From Centropus unirufus (taxonomy: Eukaryota; Chordata; Aves; Cuculiformes; Centropidae), in assembly GCA_013397695.1 (NCBI GenBank), contig VYZI01000035.1, positions 1,974,062-2,038,061 on the forward strand: 64,000 bases of DNA, in the 5' to 3' direction. The notes beneath the pieces were generated by a model. That model worked only from the letters and a program-made list of their open reading frames with translations. It was not told the origin of the DNA and did not search any database. Position 1 is the stretch's first letter. The number at the start of each line of letters is the position of its first letter. The position numbers and the translations under genes were made by a program. Below, piece after piece: positions 63,541 through 64,000 of the stretch.

Positions 63541-63690
63541 ACTAGAGAGGGCTCGAATATCCACTTTTCATATTCGCAGCTGAGAGCTGGGCATTGTAAC
63601 CTATGGCCGAGGAGTATCCGTATCAATCACTGCAGTGCATTTTATATAGTTCATATATGGTAATTATATAAAATACTCTAAAATACTAAA
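63541..63690. other. Candidate conserved non-coding block with inverted repeat
   Basis: A compact stretch unusually rich in CpG for this window ('ctcgaat', 'ttcgcagc', 'ggccgagg', 'tatccgta'), followed by a perfect 10-bp inverted repeat: ATTTTATATA at 63639-63648 and TATATAAAAT at 63665-63674, 16-base spacer. No open frame. It could be a regulatory element; the AT-rich arms may equally be chance. Confidence 0.3.
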
Positions 63691-64000
63691 TATCTGCTTG
63701 AAATTTAGCAGCAGAACAGGCTTTCATGGTGTTGCAGTGACACCCAATTTAAGATCAGTGTCACTTCAGGGCAAAGTGAAAGGAGTTTTTAATGCTTTGT
63801 GTTCAATGATTGAATTATTACTCAAAATTCCTGCTTCCTGTTGTATTGTTGTGTGAAGGGCTGCGCTAAGACTAATTAACTCTTGTGGGAATCTAGCCCT
63901 ATGAACACAAAATTTGCATTGATTTCCAATGACATGGCAATTAAAGTATAACAAAGTTTGCGGTCTTATGGGGAATGTTGAAAGTTGGAATTGCAAAGTG
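63691..64000. other. Unique sequence to window end
   Basis: The minus frame 63766-63996 (76 codons) has no domain. No repeats recognised. Confidence 0.45.

Noticed and set aside
1..64000. CRISPR arrays, operons, bacterial insertion sequences, tRNA and rRNA genes
   Set aside because: No regularly spaced direct repeats, cloverleaf-type boxes or prokaryotic gene organisation; the repeats are avian CR1, LTR and mariner.

Overview
This window looks like AT-rich, CpG-poor, non-coding DNA from a bird. The diagnosis rests on the interspersed repeats: at least eight CR1 LINE fragments with the avian 3' tail (ATTCTGTGAT-type repeats), two copies of an endogenous-retrovirus LTR of a type I know from bird genomes, and a decayed mariner-like transposon. 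That LTR type suggests a neoavian bird, but this is from memory and untested. No host protein-coding gene, tRNA, rRNA or CRISPR array could be supported. The open frames are short (longest 184 codons) and show no recognisable host domain. Those with recognisable similarity belong to CR1 or mariner remnants. The window is most likely intergenic or deep intronic; spliced exons too short to recognise cannot be excluded.

Layout. 1-566: CR1 3' part, plus strand. About 1045-1102 and 2435-2910: older CR1 pieces. 4082-5598: an ERV LTR, minus sense, split by a complete 500-bp solo LTR of another family (4945-5444) with matching ends and a 5-bp target duplication. 8261-8395: three copies of a 45-bp tandem repeat. 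12110-12640: a GC-richer block of unknown origin. 17440-17960: a unique block with two adjacent perfect hairpins and a double CACGTG. 27656-27960: a probable LTR fragment. 28390-28700: a possible conserved non-coding block. 30129-30861: second copy of the first LTR family. 33701-34520: CR1 in minus sense with the ORF2 C-terminus and an internal 22-bp repeat expansion. 36550-36975: CR1 ORF2 start of the reverse transcriptase region. 38419-38955: CR1, plus. 40802-41035: CR1, minus. 42430-42800: mariner remnant. 46081 and 49989: two copies of a 45-bp unknown repeat. 48353-48446 and 49014-49190: CR1 scraps. 54625-55178: CR1, minus. 55179-64000: mostly unique sequence with conserved-element-like patches.

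Nothing here behaves as a multi-gene system. The most informative items are the nested LTRs, the mariner remnant that keeps both transposase ends but has lost the catalytic core, and a few compact hairpin-bearing blocks that could be regulatory. The regulatory reading is inference only and depends on cross-species alignment.
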